Source of the DNA: Flavobacterium sufflavum
Lineage (GTDB): Bacteria > Bacteroidota > Bacteroidia > Flavobacteriales > Flavobacteriaceae
Assembly: GCF_004016525.1 (NCBI RefSeq)
Contig: NZ_SACJ01000002.1
Coordinates: 496,001-560,000 of the forward strand
Reading direction: 5' to 3'
DNA length: 64,000 nucleotides
The notes beneath the pieces were generated by a model. That model was not told the DNA's origin and ran no database searches. It saw only the letters and a list, made by a program, of their open reading frames with translations. Both the position numbers and the translations under genes were made by a program. Positions 15,913-25,427 of this stretch are shown here, piece by piece. Every line of letters starts with the position of its first letter. The first letter of the stretch is position 1.

Positions 15913-16512
15913 ATGACTGAAACAAAAGCAATTAATAATAAACTATTGGTTACAGCACTTATGGTGGGTAATGAAAAAGCTTTTAGTGAGCTTTTTAATA
16001 CCTACTGTAACGATGTTTATGCTTATAGTTTAAGTATGCTTAAAAATCAGGCTCTGGCAGAAGAAATTGTTCAGGATGTATTCTTAAATATTTGGTTACA
16101 CAGAGACCGACTTAATGCTGATTTATCTTTTAAATCCTATGTGTTTACTATTACACGTAACTTAACATTTAATCTTATTAGTAAAGTAGCCAATAGCCAT
16201 AAGCTTAAAGAAGAAGTATTTTATGTCAGTCAAAAGTCATACAGCCCAATTGAGGATATTATTGATGAAGCTGATTATGATGTTATAAAACAAAAGGCTA
16301 TTGAACAACTGCCACCCAAACGCAGAGCTATTTTTGAAATGTCACGTAATGAAGAAATGAGCTATGAAGAAATAAGCAAGGAATTGAATATTTCGGTAAG
16401 TACTGTAAAAGGTCAAATGAGCAAAGCCTTAGCCGATATTAGAAATTTTTTGGAGACTCATGGAGATGTTACACTTCTGATAACTCTTCTTTCATCTCGT
16501 TGGCTGGAATAA
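15913..16512 (+). CDS. ECF RNA polymerase sigma factor (Bacteroidetes FecI-like)
   Basis: Sigma-70 family, extracytoplasmic-function type, 199 aa. Region 2: AFSELFNTYCNDVYAYSLSMLKNQALAEEIVQDVFLNIWLHRDRL. Region 4: LPPKRRAIFEMSRNEEMSYEEISKELNISVSTVKGQMSKAL, with the helix-turn-helix that reads the -35 element. It starts a FecI-FecR-SusC-SusD cluster, so it should be released by the membrane anti-sigma factor when the SusC receptor binds its ligand, and should then drive the receptor genes. That mechanism is known for this family and inferred here. Confidence 0.95.
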   Translation: MTETKAINNKLLVTALMVGNEKAFSELFNTYCNDVYAYSLSMLKNQALAEEIVQDVFLNIWLHRDRLNADLSFKSYVFTITRNLTFNLISKVANSHKLKEEVFYVSQKSYSPIEDIIDEADYDVIKQKAIEQLPPKRRAIFEMSRNEEMSYEEISKELNISVSTVKGQMSKALADIRNFLETHGDVTLLITLLSSRWLE

Positions 16513-16667
16513 TGATTCGTTAATTATTACCTTTTCTTTCTTTTATATTTTCCATTCCTTTCTATTTATTTCTTTTTAGTTATTATTTTTCTATTTTTCG
16601 AAAAAAATAATAATACTGAATAGTACTTTTCCTTTTCTCATCTGTATTATATATAAGAACGTATATT

Positions 16668-17855
16668 ATGCAACACGATAGCCATACCCAAAATTTATTA
16701 AAAAAGTTCATTCTCAATCAATGTTCCGAACAGGAGGTTGATGAAGTTGTACAGTATATTCAGGAGTTAACCGAATCTAGCAGACTACCAACTGTAGAAG
16801 AAGTGTTGGCAATTTTAGATGATAAGCCAATGCTGACCGAGCTTGATGCTATGCGTATTAGGGATAAAATACTAGCTACTCCCCAAAAAGAACAAAAGAT
16901 ACCTCTAAAAAAGAAATCCCATTTTATGAAATATGCAGCTGCAGCTGTTTTCATAGGTGTTTTAACTACAGCTTATTTTTTTAAGGATGTTCTTTTTAAT
17001 CAGCCAGTCCAAACTATTCCGGTAATAGTTAATCGGGATACTAAAAATGTTGTTGAACCGGGTACTGATAAGGCGGTACTTACGTTAGCGAACGGTTCGC
17101 AAGTAGTTTTAGCCAATGGAGCTTCGGTGAAAACACAAAATGCCAAAAGTAATGGTGAGGAAATTATTTATGATTCCCAAAAAGGGAATGCAAATGAAAT
17201 GGTCTACAATTATTTGACTATTCCCAGAGGAGGGAAATTCTCTATTACATTGTCTGATGGCACCCAAGTATGGTTAAATTCTGAAACTAAATTAAAATTC
17301 CCGGTAGCTTTTATTGAAGGACAAACCAGAAAAGTAGAATTGGTTTACGGGGAAGCCTATTTTGATGTTTCGCCTAGTACAAAACACAAAGGAGCTCATT
17401 TCAAAGTGCTTAATAATAAACAGGAAGTGGAGGTTATTGGTACCGAATTTAATATCAAAGCTTATAAAGACGAAGCCAGTATTTATACAACTTTAGTTGA
17501 AGGAAAAGTGGATGTGAGTATTGAAAATAGAAAACAAAGATTAATGCCAAACCAACAATTAAGTTTAAACATCGCAACCAGCAGTTCGGTTATAAAAAAT
17601 GTAGATGTTTATAATGAAATAGCATGGAAAGAAGGGGTTTTTAGTTTCGAAAAAATAACACTTAAGGATATGATGAAAGTGTTGTCCCGTTGGTATGATT
17701 TTGATGTTGTATTCAAAAATAAAGCAATTGAAAATGAAATTTTTGATGGGGTTATAAGGAAAACCCAAAGTCTGGATGAAATTTTGAGAAGTATTAAGAA
17801 TTTTAAAATTATAAAAAACTATGAGATAAAAGACAAAGAAGTAATTCTGGAATAA
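16668..17855 (+). CDS. FecR-family anti-sigma factor
   Basis: Inner-membrane anti-sigma factor of 395 aa. The ~85-residue cytoplasmic head (LLKKFILNQCSEQEVDEVVQYIQ) binds the sigma factor; one TM helix follows (about residues 88-106, KYAAAAVFIGVLTTAYFF). The periplasmic FecR domain (TIPRGGKFSITLSDGTQVWLNSETKLKFP, VYGEAYFDV) and C-terminal DUF4974 domain (FEKITLKDMMKVLSRWYDFDV) take the signal from the receptor's STN domain. It lies 155 bp after the sigma gene and ~100 bp before susC-like, all on the same strand. Confidence 0.95.
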   Translation: MQHDSHTQNLLKKFILNQCSEQEVDEVVQYIQELTESSRLPTVEEVLAILDDKPMLTELDAMRIRDKILATPQKEQKIPLKKKSHFMKYAAAAVFIGVLTTAYFFKDVLFNQPVQTIPVIVNRDTKNVVEPGTDKAVLTLANGSQVVLANGASVKTQNAKSNGEEIIYDSQKGNANEMVYNYLTIPRGGKFSITLSDGTQVWLNSETKLKFPVAFIEGQTRKVELVYGEAYFDVSPSTKHKGAHFKVLNNKQEVEVIGTEFNIKAYKDEASIYTTLVEGKVDVSIENRKQRLMPNQQLSLNIATSSSVIKNVDVYNEIAWKEGVFSFEKITLKDMMKVLSRWYDFDVVFKNKAIENEIFDGVIRKTQSLDEILRSIKNFKIIKNYEIKDKEVILE

Positions 17856-17953
17856 GAAATCGGGAAGAAGTAGCACATCCCTCAGTGTTTACTAATCCCA
17901 GCTATTTAAATCGATTAAACTATTGTATAACCAACCAAACCAAACCAAAAATT

Positions 17954-20900
17954 ATGGAAATTAAAGTACGTAATGCCTTTATTCCCGTTAGAGAAAGGCT
18001 AATTAAAACTGCTATGAGAGCGTTTATCTTTTTATGGTGTACCAATGTTTTTTGTCTCAATGTAGGCAAGACATTTGCACAAGCGAATGTGACTATCGAA
18101 AAGGATCAATCGGTAACAATTTTTCAGGTTTTTAAAATTATCAAGCAACAAACTGATTTGAATTTTGTGTATCCCAGAAAGGTTTTTAAAGACATTCCGG
18201 ATGTTGAATTAAAAAAAGGTACCATTGCAGTAACTAAATTATTAGGACAATGCCTTTCGAAAAACAATCTCAATTTTGAGCTAACGGATGATAATACCAT
18301 CTTAATTAAAGAAAAGGCAGTAGTTGTAAATAAGGCAGTACAGCAAAAAACAATAAGCGGAAAAATTACCGACGGTTCAGGACAGCCTATTCCTGGAGCA
18401 AATATTGTTGAAAAAGGAACCACAAACGGAGTTCAGAGTGATTTTGACGGTAAGTTTTCATTAAGTGTAAAAAGCGAAAAAGCAATATTAGTGGTTTCTT
18501 ATATTGGTTTTACAACAAAAGAAATTCCGTTAAATGGGCAGAGTAATCTTGTGATTAAATTACAGGAAGACTCAGCTAAACTGGAGGAAGTAGTTGTTGT
18601 TGGTTACGGTTCTGTTAAGAAAAAGGACTTGACCGGAGCTGTGGTTTCTGTTGGTGCAGAAAAACTGGAAGGCAGGTCGAATACTAACGTGCTTCAATCG
18701 CTTGCTGGACAGGCTACGGGTGTTCAAATTACACAATCTCAGGGTGCTCCTGGTCTTGCACCAACTGTAAAAGTACGTGGTGCTTCTTCGATAAATGCAG
18801 GAACTACTCCGCTTTATGTTATTGATGGAATTCCATTGGAAGACAGTTCAACAAATTCAACTGATACAGGAATTACCACGGGTAGTAACCTGAGTTTTAA
18901 CCGAAATCCACTAAATTTCATTAATCCTAATGATATTGAGTCGATTGATATCCTGAAAGATGCATCTTCGGCAGCTATTTATGGTTCAAGAGGAGCAAAT
19001 GGTGTTGTTATCATTACAACTAAGCAAGGAAAAGCCGGTAAAACTAAGATTGATGCAACTATAGAAACTGGTTTTTCTCATGTTAACCGTACGACTAAGA
19101 TGATGAATGCTTCCGAATTTATTGCTTTCAACACAGCTGCCAGAAATAATTCATGGGCAACAATTGTTGCTGCAAATCCAACGGCTACAAGAGGACTTAA
19201 TGTAACTGTTCCTGTTGAATTTTCTGATCCAGCGTGGCTTGCCCGTATTGGTAATGGAACGGACTGGCAGGATGTTGCACTTAGAACTGCACACAACAAA
19301 AATTTTCAATTATCGGCTTCCGGAGGTAATGAAAAAACGCAATTCATGGCGTCATTGGGCTTTTTAGATTCAGAAGGTGTTGTTGACAGAAATACTTATG
19401 ATAGAATAAACCTAAGATCAAATATTAAGCATAAGTTTAATGATAATATCCGTATGGGATTGAACATTGGTCTTAGCCGTGCAAAAGAAGCTCCTTACGG
19501 AACAGGTGGAAAAAGTGATGTGGTGAGTTTGGCTTTACAAAGTGATCCGTTTTTTCCATTGTATGTTGAAACAGGAAGTTTAGGATTTAAAGATCCTGCT
19601 TCAATTTGGAATACCTTTTCTAAATATGGTTTCCAACTTTGGCATCCTTATTCATTAACAAGAGAAGCATCCACTAAAAAAACAACTAATATATCTACAA
19701 TCACTTCTTATTTGGAGTGGGATGTTATTAAAGATTTGACGTTTAAAACTTCTGCGAGTTCTAATATTGAGAATACATTTTATAATTTCTATTGGAATGC
19801 AGGTCAGAACTGGGGTTACTCAGGATGGGTGCCGGCTCAGGCTGATTTCAAAACATTACAATCCAATAACTGGATTTCGGAAACTACACTGAATTACAAT
19901 AAGACATTTAATGAGGCTCACACATTAAATTTATTGGCGGGTTATTCTGCTCAGGAACAAACTACAGATACCAGCAGTATGACAGCGGGTAGTTTCCCGA
20001 ATGATTTAGTGCATACGTTGAATGCGGGTGTTGTGAATGCCGGTAATACTTTTTCAGAAGAGTGGTCGTTAGTTTCTTATTTGGCTCGTGCTAATTATTC
20101 TTATAAAGGTAAATATTTGGCATCGGCGGCAATTAGAGCAGATGGTTCTTCCCGTTTTGGAGCCAATAACAGATGGGGGTATTTCCCGTCGGGATCGCTT
20201 GCATGGCGTATCTCTGAAGAATCTTTCCTGAAAGATGTTTCATGGATAAGCAACCTGAAAGTTAGGTTAAGTTATGGAGCAACGGGTAACAATTCGATTC
20301 CAAATTATGGATCGATTGGAACATTAGGGTATAGCCCTTATGTAAGTTCCGGAACTGTGAACCAGGGGATTTATACATCAAATTTTGCTGATAAAAATTT
20401 GAAATGGGAAAAAACGGGTCAAACTAACTTTGGAGTTGATTTCAGTGTATTTAACGGGCGCGTGAAGTTTACAGGTGATATCTATTATTCTAAAACGAAA
20501 GATTTATTACTTAATGTGCCTATTCCAATCCTTTCAGGATTCTCTTCTACTTTGACTAATATCGGCGAGCTTGAAAACAGAGGGATTGAATTAAATCTTA
20601 GCACACAAAATATTGACAGCGAATTCAAGTGGAGCACTGATTTTAATATTTCTGCTAATAGAAACAAAGTATTGAAACTGGGTGCTAACGATGCTCCAAT
20701 AGATATTAATGTGAGTAGTATGACATCGCGCACAGCTGTAGGAGAACCAATAGGTATGTACTATGGTTATGTAATTGATGGTGTAATCATGTCAAAAGCT
20801 GAGTTGGATAGCAAAGCTTATCCGGTATGGCCAGGCAGTGAAGCGGGTGACCCAAGGGTAAGGGATGTCAATAATGATGGTAAAATTGATTCTAATGACC

Positions 20901-21433
20901 GTACCTATTTAGGGAATTACCAACCTAATTTTCAATGGGGGATGACAAATAATTTTTCTTATGCAGGATTTGAACTTTCAGTTTTGTTACGCGGTTCACA
21001 AGGTGGCGAAATTCTTAACCATAATGCCCGATATTTAAAATCAGGTGTTGGTGGTGGTAACCGTAACATGTATGCTGAAGTAAATAATTACTGGAAGTCG
21101 GATGCTGAGCCAGGAAACGGAATGATTCCTAAACCTCGTATGTTGCCAACTACTGTTCGTGATTTTGGATCCAGTTACTGGGTTGAAGACGGATCATTCG
21201 TTCGTATCCAAAATATTCGTATGGGCTATAATTTGCCAAAAACATTAGTTAATAAAATGAAGCTAAGTAACGTAAAATTATATGTGAATTTGGAAAATGT
21301 ACATGTATTCTCTGATTATTTAGGTTACGATCCGGAAGGTAGTACTTATCAATCAGGTGTATTGGTAGGCTTTGATTATGGTGCTTATCCAAATCCTTTT
21401 ACGGCTACTGCTGGACTAAATATTAGTTTTTAA
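17954..21433 (+). CDS. SusC/RagA-family TonB-dependent outer membrane receptor with STN domain
   Basis: Outer-membrane importer of 1159 aa that with SusD takes up oligosaccharides or peptides using TonB energy. Parts: hydrophobic signal ending near FAQA (residue ~42), STN signalling domain (~46-115), carboxypeptidase-like beta-sandwich (ISGKITDGSGQPIPGANIVEKGTT, ~130-205), the SusC plug start EEVVVVGYGSVKKKDLTGAV, and the beta-barrel ending in Phe (GLNISF). The STN domain is the element that contacts FecR, so this is a transducer. ATG at 17954 is chosen; an upstream GTG would add unconserved residues. The ligand cannot be deduced. Confidence 0.96.
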   Translation: MEIKVRNAFIPVRERLIKTAMRAFIFLWCTNVFCLNVGKTFAQANVTIEKDQSVTIFQVFKIIKQQTDLNFVYPRKVFKDIPDVELKKGTIAVTKLLGQCLSKNNLNFELTDDNTILIKEKAVVVNKAVQQKTISGKITDGSGQPIPGANIVEKGTTNGVQSDFDGKFSLSVKSEKAILVVSYIGFTTKEIPLNGQSNLVIKLQEDSAKLEEVVVVGYGSVKKKDLTGAVVSVGAEKLEGRSNTNVLQSLAGQATGVQITQSQGAPGLAPTVKVRGASSINAGTTPLYVIDGIPLEDSSTNSTDTGITTGSNLSFNRNPLNFINPNDIESIDILKDASSAAIYGSRGANGVVIITTKQGKAGKTKIDATIETGFSHVNRTTKMMNASEFIAFNTAARNNSWATIVAANPTATRGLNVTVPVEFSDPAWLARIGNGTDWQDVALRTAHNKNFQLSASGGNEKTQFMASLGFLDSEGVVDRNTYDRINLRSNIKHKFNDNIRMGLNIGLSRAKEAPYGTGGKSDVVSLALQSDPFFPLYVETGSLGFKDPASIWNTFSKYGFQLWHPYSLTREASTKKTTNISTITSYLEWDVIKDLTFKTSASSNIENTFYNFYWNAGQNWGYSGWVPAQADFKTLQSNNWISETTLNYNKTFNEAHTLNLLAGYSAQEQTTDTSSMTAGSFPNDLVHTLNAGVVNAGNTFSEEWSLVSYLARANYSYKGKYLASAAIRADGSSRFGANNRWGYFPSGSLAWRISEESFLKDVSWISNLKVRLSYGATGNNSIPNYGSIGTLGYSPYVSSGTVNQGIYTSNFADKNLKWEKTGQTNFGVDFSVFNGRVKFTGDIYYSKTKDLLLNVPIPILSGFSSTLTNIGELENRGIELNLSTQNIDSEFKWSTDFNISANRNKVLKLGANDAPIDINVSSMTSRTAVGEPIGMYYGYVIDGVIMSKAELDSKAYPVWPGSEAGDPRVRDVNNDGKIDSNDRTYLGNYQPNFQWGMTNNFSYAGFELSVLLRGSQGGEILNHNARYLKSGVGGGNRNMYAEVNNYWKSDAEPGNGMIPKPRMLPTTVRDFGSSYWVEDGSFVRIQNIRMGYNLPKTLVNKMKLSNVKLYVNLENVHVFSDYLGYDPEGSTYQSGVLVGFDYGAYPNPFTATAGLNISF

Positions 21434-21465
21434 TCATCCGGATCAATCATTTAAAACTTAAGAAA

Positions 21466-22875
21466 ATGAAAAAAATAACATACATCATACTTTTTTGCAA
21501 CTTATTCCTATTGGGATGTAGTTCTGATTTTTTAGATAAAGCACCTATTTCAAATGCTAATGAGGAAAATTTCTATAAATCCCAAAAAGATATAGAAACA
21601 GGGCTATGGTCTGCTTATAATTCGCTTTATACCTTGTACGGTCCTGAAAGTTTGCCTTCTTTTTATGGCGAGTTAATGTCTGATAATGCATACAGTGATA
21701 ATGCAGCCGGAAGGATTCAGGATTACGAAAGTTTTGAATTGCACACGATGTCTATCGATAATGAGTTAGTGTTCAATTTCTGGAATAATTATTATAAGGC
21801 ACTTTATACTGTAAATAACATTATTGCTAATGCCGAAAAACTGGATTTTGCCAGTAGAGATGCTTTAATAGGCGAAGCCAAGTTTTTACGTGCTTTGTAT
21901 TATTTTGACATGGTTCGTGCCTGGGGCGATGTGCCATTGGTTACAACTCCGCTAAGTATTGCTAATGCTTATTCACAAGGACGTACGCCAAAAGATCAGG
22001 TTTATGCTCAAATTGTTGCCGATCTTGATTTTGCTGCCGCTAAATTGCCGGTAAAAACAAGTCAGCGTTTTGTAGGTGCGGCCAGCCAGGAAGCAGCTAA
22101 TACTTTGCTGGGTAAAGTTTATCTAACTATGGGGAATAAAACAAAAGCTGCTGAAACTTTGTTGAAAGTTTATGGTAAATTTAGTCTGGTACCTTACGCT
22201 GATTTATGGAATTTAACTAAGAAAAATGGTGCGTCTTCTATTTTTGAGATTCAATATAAAGGTGGAGTATCTAATCCTTATAGTTTGTATTGGGCTATGT
22301 TTTCACCGGTTGATAATCGTGTGGTTACTGCCTGGGGAGGAGGATTTAATCAGGTTACCAATGATTTATGGAATGCTTATGAAACAGGTGACCCAAGAAG
22401 AGATATTTCTATCCAAAATGGGTACACAACCCCTAGCGGATCATTTGTCAATGTGAAATTTCCAATTAAATGGAAAGATAAAACAGCTCCTGTTGCCGGT
22501 TTAAGAGAAGCTTCGGATAATAACTTTATCGTTCTTCGTTATGCAGATGTCCTTTTAATGCTAACAGAAGCAACTTCAGATCCAAAATACCTAAACGAAG
22601 TTCGTGCTCGTGTTGGCTTACCGGCTTATGGAGCGATAGGTTATCCTGCTCAGTACAATACGGTAGCTCTTGCTCTGGAACATGAAAATCAGGTAGAATT
22701 TGCATGCGAATTCCACCGTTGGTTTGATTTAATAAGAACCGGAAGAGCGATTCCGGTAATTAAAGCTAGTGGTAAAAATATTACTACTACTGAAGCTAAA
22801 TTACTATTGCCAATTCCGTTTTTAGTAATTAACCAAAATCCGGGTGTGATTACTCAAAATGAAGCTTATAAATAG
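21466..22875 (+). CDS. SusD/RagB-family nutrient-binding outer membrane lipoprotein
   Basis: Surface lipoprotein partner of the SusC-like receptor; it closes over the barrel as a lid and binds the ligand. Lipoprotein signal MKKITYIILFCNLFLLGCSS with Cys18. Family features include FLDKAPISNANEENFYKSQKDIETGLWSAYN, FLRALYYFDMVRAWGDVPLVT and the C-terminal HENQVEFACEFHRWFDLIRTGRA. At 469 aa it is on the short side for SusD. It begins 32 nt after the susC-like stop and ends at a hairpin. No hydrolase or lyase gene follows, so the substrate class is open. Confidence 0.95.
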   Translation: MKKITYIILFCNLFLLGCSSDFLDKAPISNANEENFYKSQKDIETGLWSAYNSLYTLYGPESLPSFYGELMSDNAYSDNAAGRIQDYESFELHTMSIDNELVFNFWNNYYKALYTVNNIIANAEKLDFASRDALIGEAKFLRALYYFDMVRAWGDVPLVTTPLSIANAYSQGRTPKDQVYAQIVADLDFAAAKLPVKTSQRFVGAASQEAANTLLGKVYLTMGNKTKAAETLLKVYGKFSLVPYADLWNLTKKNGASSIFEIQYKGGVSNPYSLYWAMFSPVDNRVVTAWGGGFNQVTNDLWNAYETGDPRRDISIQNGYTTPSGSFVNVKFPIKWKDKTAPVAGLREASDNNFIVLRYADVLLMLTEATSDPKYLNEVRARVGLPAYGAIGYPAQYNTVALALEHENQVEFACEFHRWFDLIRTGRAIPVIKASGKNITTTEAKLLLPIPFLVINQNPGVITQNEAYK

Positions 22876-22919
22876 ATATTAGAATTTAATTTGTGTTAGT
22901 GTTAGTTTAGTCAGGAGAT

Positions 22920-22966
22920 AGACTGCTTGCTTGTCGAATAGACAGTTAAGCGGTCTTTCTTTTTTT
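22920..22966 (+). terminator. Terminator of the SusC/SusD operon
   Basis: AGACtGCTT and AAGCgGTCT pair across a 19-nt loop and are followed by a run of T. It lies about 45 bp after the SusD stop. Confidence 0.65.
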
Positions 22967-22969
22967 GTT

Positions 22970-23332
22970 TTAATTCGAATAATTCTTAAACATATAAATC
23001 CATAATAATCTTGATAATCTTATGTTTAATGGTGACAAAGCGATTATTACGCCCATAATAATGGGGATAATTCTTAAGTCGAATGTTTCTTTAAAAAAGA
23101 AATGAGCTATAACATAAGTTGCAATTCCCTGGGTTACTGTAAGTCCGTAATTAACATACATGGCACCAAAAAAATAACCCGGTTCTTTTTTGAATTTATA
23201 ATGACAATGCGAACAGTATTCGTTCATTTTAGGAAAACTGAATTTGAAAAAAATACTATTTTCTTTAAAAAATTTCCCTTGATGACAATGGGGACAATCG
23301 TTGTTCAGGATGTGAAGGATTGTATTTGACAT
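22970..23332 (-). CDS. DUF983 membrane protein
   Basis: Small membrane protein of 120 aa. Two CxxC pairs, NDCPHCHQGKFF near the start and YCSHCHYKFKKEPGYFFGAMYVNYG in the middle, define DUF983 and probably bind zinc. Two TM helices follow (about residues 68-85 and 92-108). The start at 23332 (MSNTILHILNNDCPHC) is preferred to one 36 nt upstream that overlaps the probable promoter area. Function unknown. It faces the SusD gene convergently and diverges from an AraC regulator. Confidence 0.85.
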   Translation of the reverse strand: MSNTILHILNNDCPHCHQGKFFKENSIFFKFSFPKMNEYCSHCHYKFKKEPGYFFGAMYVNYGLTVTQGIATYVIAHFFFKETFDLRIIPIIMGVIIALSPLNIRLSRLLWIYMFKNYSN

Positions 23333-23423
23333 GATTTCTATTTTTTTATCAAAGGTATTTATTATCAATCTGCCAGCTATTTTCTATATTCGCTTATTAT
23401 AGGACAAAAAAGACATTTTTAGG

Positions 23424-24293
23424 ATGAAAAAATATCCCATCTATAGTATTGAACAGTTTAACTGCAATTCGGTAACGAGCGATTTGTATATCAATACTTT
23501 TAAAAATCATTTGCTTAATCATAGTTTTGTAGAAAAACCGCATCGTCATAATTTTTATTTGCTGGTTTTTTTTACCAATGGTTCGGGAATTCATGAGGTC
23601 GATTTTGATCGCTTTGATATTCGTCCGGGAAGCGTTTTTGTCTTGCAGCCAGGACAAATGCATCATTGGATTTTATCAGAAGATATAGAAGGATTCATTG
23701 TTTTTTATACTGCCGAAATGTATAATTTGTATTTTGGAAATAAGACAATCGAAGATTATCCGTTTTATTTTTCGGTAAAAAATAGTCCGGAAATTATATT
23801 GGAAGAAGCCGAAATAAAATCCATTTTGCCTTATTTCGAAAATTTGATTGCCGAAATGCAAACGAATAAAGTATTGAAACGGGATAAAATAATGAACTTG
23901 TTGGATATTATTCACATTGAACTGGCTCGTAAATACAGCGAAATTTATATTCATGAAGCGCATTCGTACAATGTGAAAATTAAAAATCTGGAACAGCTTT
24001 TAGAGACGAAATTTAAAGAAGAAAAATCGGCGGCGTTTTATGCCTCAGCATTAAATGTCAGTTTGAAGCATTTGAACCGAATTTGCAATGAAATCCTAAA
24101 AAAAACAACCACCGAAGTGATTGTTGATAGGGTTATGCTGGAAGCCAAACGAATGTTGCTCGATAAAAACTGGACGGTTAATGAAATTGCAATCGAGTTG
24201 GGCTATGACGATTACTCTTATTTTACGCGTTTGTTTAAAAAACACACGAGTGTAACACCCACAGCTTTTCGATTATTAAAAACAATGTTCTAG
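23424..24293 (+). CDS. AraC-family transcriptional regulator
   Basis: A 289-residue regulator. The N-terminal cupin sensor has PHRHNFYLLVFFTNGSGIHEVDFDRFDIRPGSVFVLQPGQMHHW, the usual His-rich effector-binding core. The C-terminal pair of helix-turn-helix motifs ends in WTVNEIAIELGYDDYSYFTRLFKKHTSVTPTAFR, the AraC signature. It diverges from the DUF983 gene with a 91-bp gap that must hold both promoters. Targets and effector are unknown; the neighbouring gene is the simplest candidate. Confidence 0.92.
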   Translation: MKKYPIYSIEQFNCNSVTSDLYINTFKNHLLNHSFVEKPHRHNFYLLVFFTNGSGIHEVDFDRFDIRPGSVFVLQPGQMHHWILSEDIEGFIVFYTAEMYNLYFGNKTIEDYPFYFSVKNSPEIILEEAEIKSILPYFENLIAEMQTNKVLKRDKIMNLLDIIHIELARKYSEIYIHEAHSYNVKIKNLEQLLETKFKEEKSAAFYASALNVSLKHLNRICNEILKKTTTEVIVDRVMLEAKRMLLDKNWTVNEIAIELGYDDYSYFTRLFKKHTSVTPTAFRLLKTMF

Positions 24294-24420
24294 TACTATA
24301 GCGAATTTGGGATTAAATTAAGCCCATTAATTGAATTTGTCAAATCATCTCAAATAAAAACCAACTTTCCATTTAGCCAATTGCCCAAATCCGTTGTAAT
24401 AACTTTAGTAACAGGTGTTT

Positions 24421-25356
24421 TTATTTCAATGATTTTACAAATTCATCTGCATACTTTATTAATTGATTAAGAGATTTTTCTTCCATTGGATAATGTCCAC
24501 CATCTTCTAATATTTTCACAGTATAAGGTGCTTTAATTCCTTTCATTGATATTTTACTCAACTCTAATGGTGTCCATTTGTCTTTGTCAGGTTGTGTTAA
24601 TAAAATTGGACATTTATCAAATTCATTAACCGGGATTGGTAATTTGTAATTCATATACTCATACAAAAATTGTAGTTGTACGTTGGCTGCTGCGGAAGCT
24701 TTATCTTTCATAAAGATCTTTAAGGCTTCTGGATGATTGGTAAGATAATTCATTTTGGAAACAGCTTTCATAGGAATTGAAAATCTTTTGAAACCTATTT
24801 TTTTTAATAAATTCATCATCGGAAACATAAACCAATTTGTACTTCCGTACTTTGCTGTTTGTTTTCCAACCGTCTTGTCATCATTTTTTAAAAAACACAT
24901 TCCTATAATACCGTGAATTTCATTCATAAAGCAAGATGAATTATAACATATCATACCACCGGCACTTAACCCATAAAGTATTGGTTTTTTATAATCTCGC
25001 TTTGTTTCAGCATTTACAAAGTCCGCAAAACAATGTACCCAATCATCATAAGTAATATCTTTTTGGTTTACCTCCGTCATTCCATAGCCTAAGTTATCAA
25101 TCGCAACAACATCGTAACCTAATTCCGCCATTTTATGACCAAATATCATATTTAATTGTCTTCCGTTTGTACCAACACCATGATGCAGGAAAATTCTGTA
25201 TTCTGATGTGGGATTTGGATATCTGTCAAGATGAATTTTGTTTCCGTTCCAATCCCAAGTTTCTTCAAGAGGAAGTTGTTCGTCTGTGATCTGAAATTCT
25301 TTTGGAAGTAAATTGTTCAATTGTTTCCAAGCTGTGTTTGAATTATAAGTTTTCAT
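24421..25356 (-). CDS. Alpha/beta-fold hydrolase
   Basis: A 311-residue cytoplasmic hydrolase. Motifs: oxyanion loop IFLHHGVGTNGRQ, strand VVAIDNLGYGMTE, nucleophile elbow YGLSAGG with Ser about residue 132, and catalytic His in EDGGHYPMEEK near the C-terminus. The acid is probably in LLTQPDKDKWTP. The substrate is unknown. It lies just downstream of a Crp/Fnr gene; the gap holds a perfect palindrome of the same architecture as the pirin/yceI operators, so it is probably under control of that regulator. Confidence 0.88.
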   Translation of the reverse strand: MKTYNSNTAWKQLNNLLPKEFQITDEQLPLEETWDWNGNKIHLDRYPNPTSEYRIFLHHGVGTNGRQLNMIFGHKMAELGYDVVAIDNLGYGMTEVNQKDITYDDWVHCFADFVNAETKRDYKKPILYGLSAGGMICYNSSCFMNEIHGIIGMCFLKNDDKTVGKQTAKYGSTNWFMFPMMNLLKKIGFKRFSIPMKAVSKMNYLTNHPEALKIFMKDKASAAANVQLQFLYEYMNYKLPIPVNEFDKCPILLTQPDKDKWTPLELSKISMKGIKAPYTVKILEDGGHYPMEEKSLNQLIKYADEFVKSLK

Positions 25357-25382
25357 TTTTTGTTGATTTAAAATTAATAGTA

Positions 25383-25390
25383 CAAAGTTC
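25383..25390 (-). promoter_or_regulatory. Candidate -7 box of the hydrolase gene
   Basis: Minus-strand GAACTTTG has one mismatch to TAnnTTTG, 27 bp before the start codon. It lies 21 bp from the upstream palindrome, close to the 22 bp seen at yceI and pirin, which supports it despite the mismatch. Confidence 0.45.
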
Positions 25391-25411
25391 TAAATCAATA
25401 ATTTAAATGCT

Positions 25412-25427
25412 CTTAAATTAATTTAAG
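25412..25427. promoter_or_regulatory. Probable Crp/Fnr-type operator ahead of the hydrolase gene
   Basis: CTTAAATTAATTTAAG is a perfect 16-bp palindrome with the same CTTAA/TTAAG arms as the yceI and pirin sites. It overlaps the stop codon of the adjacent Crp/Fnr gene. Low complexity (A/T) reduces certainty, but position and arms match. Confidence 0.6.
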
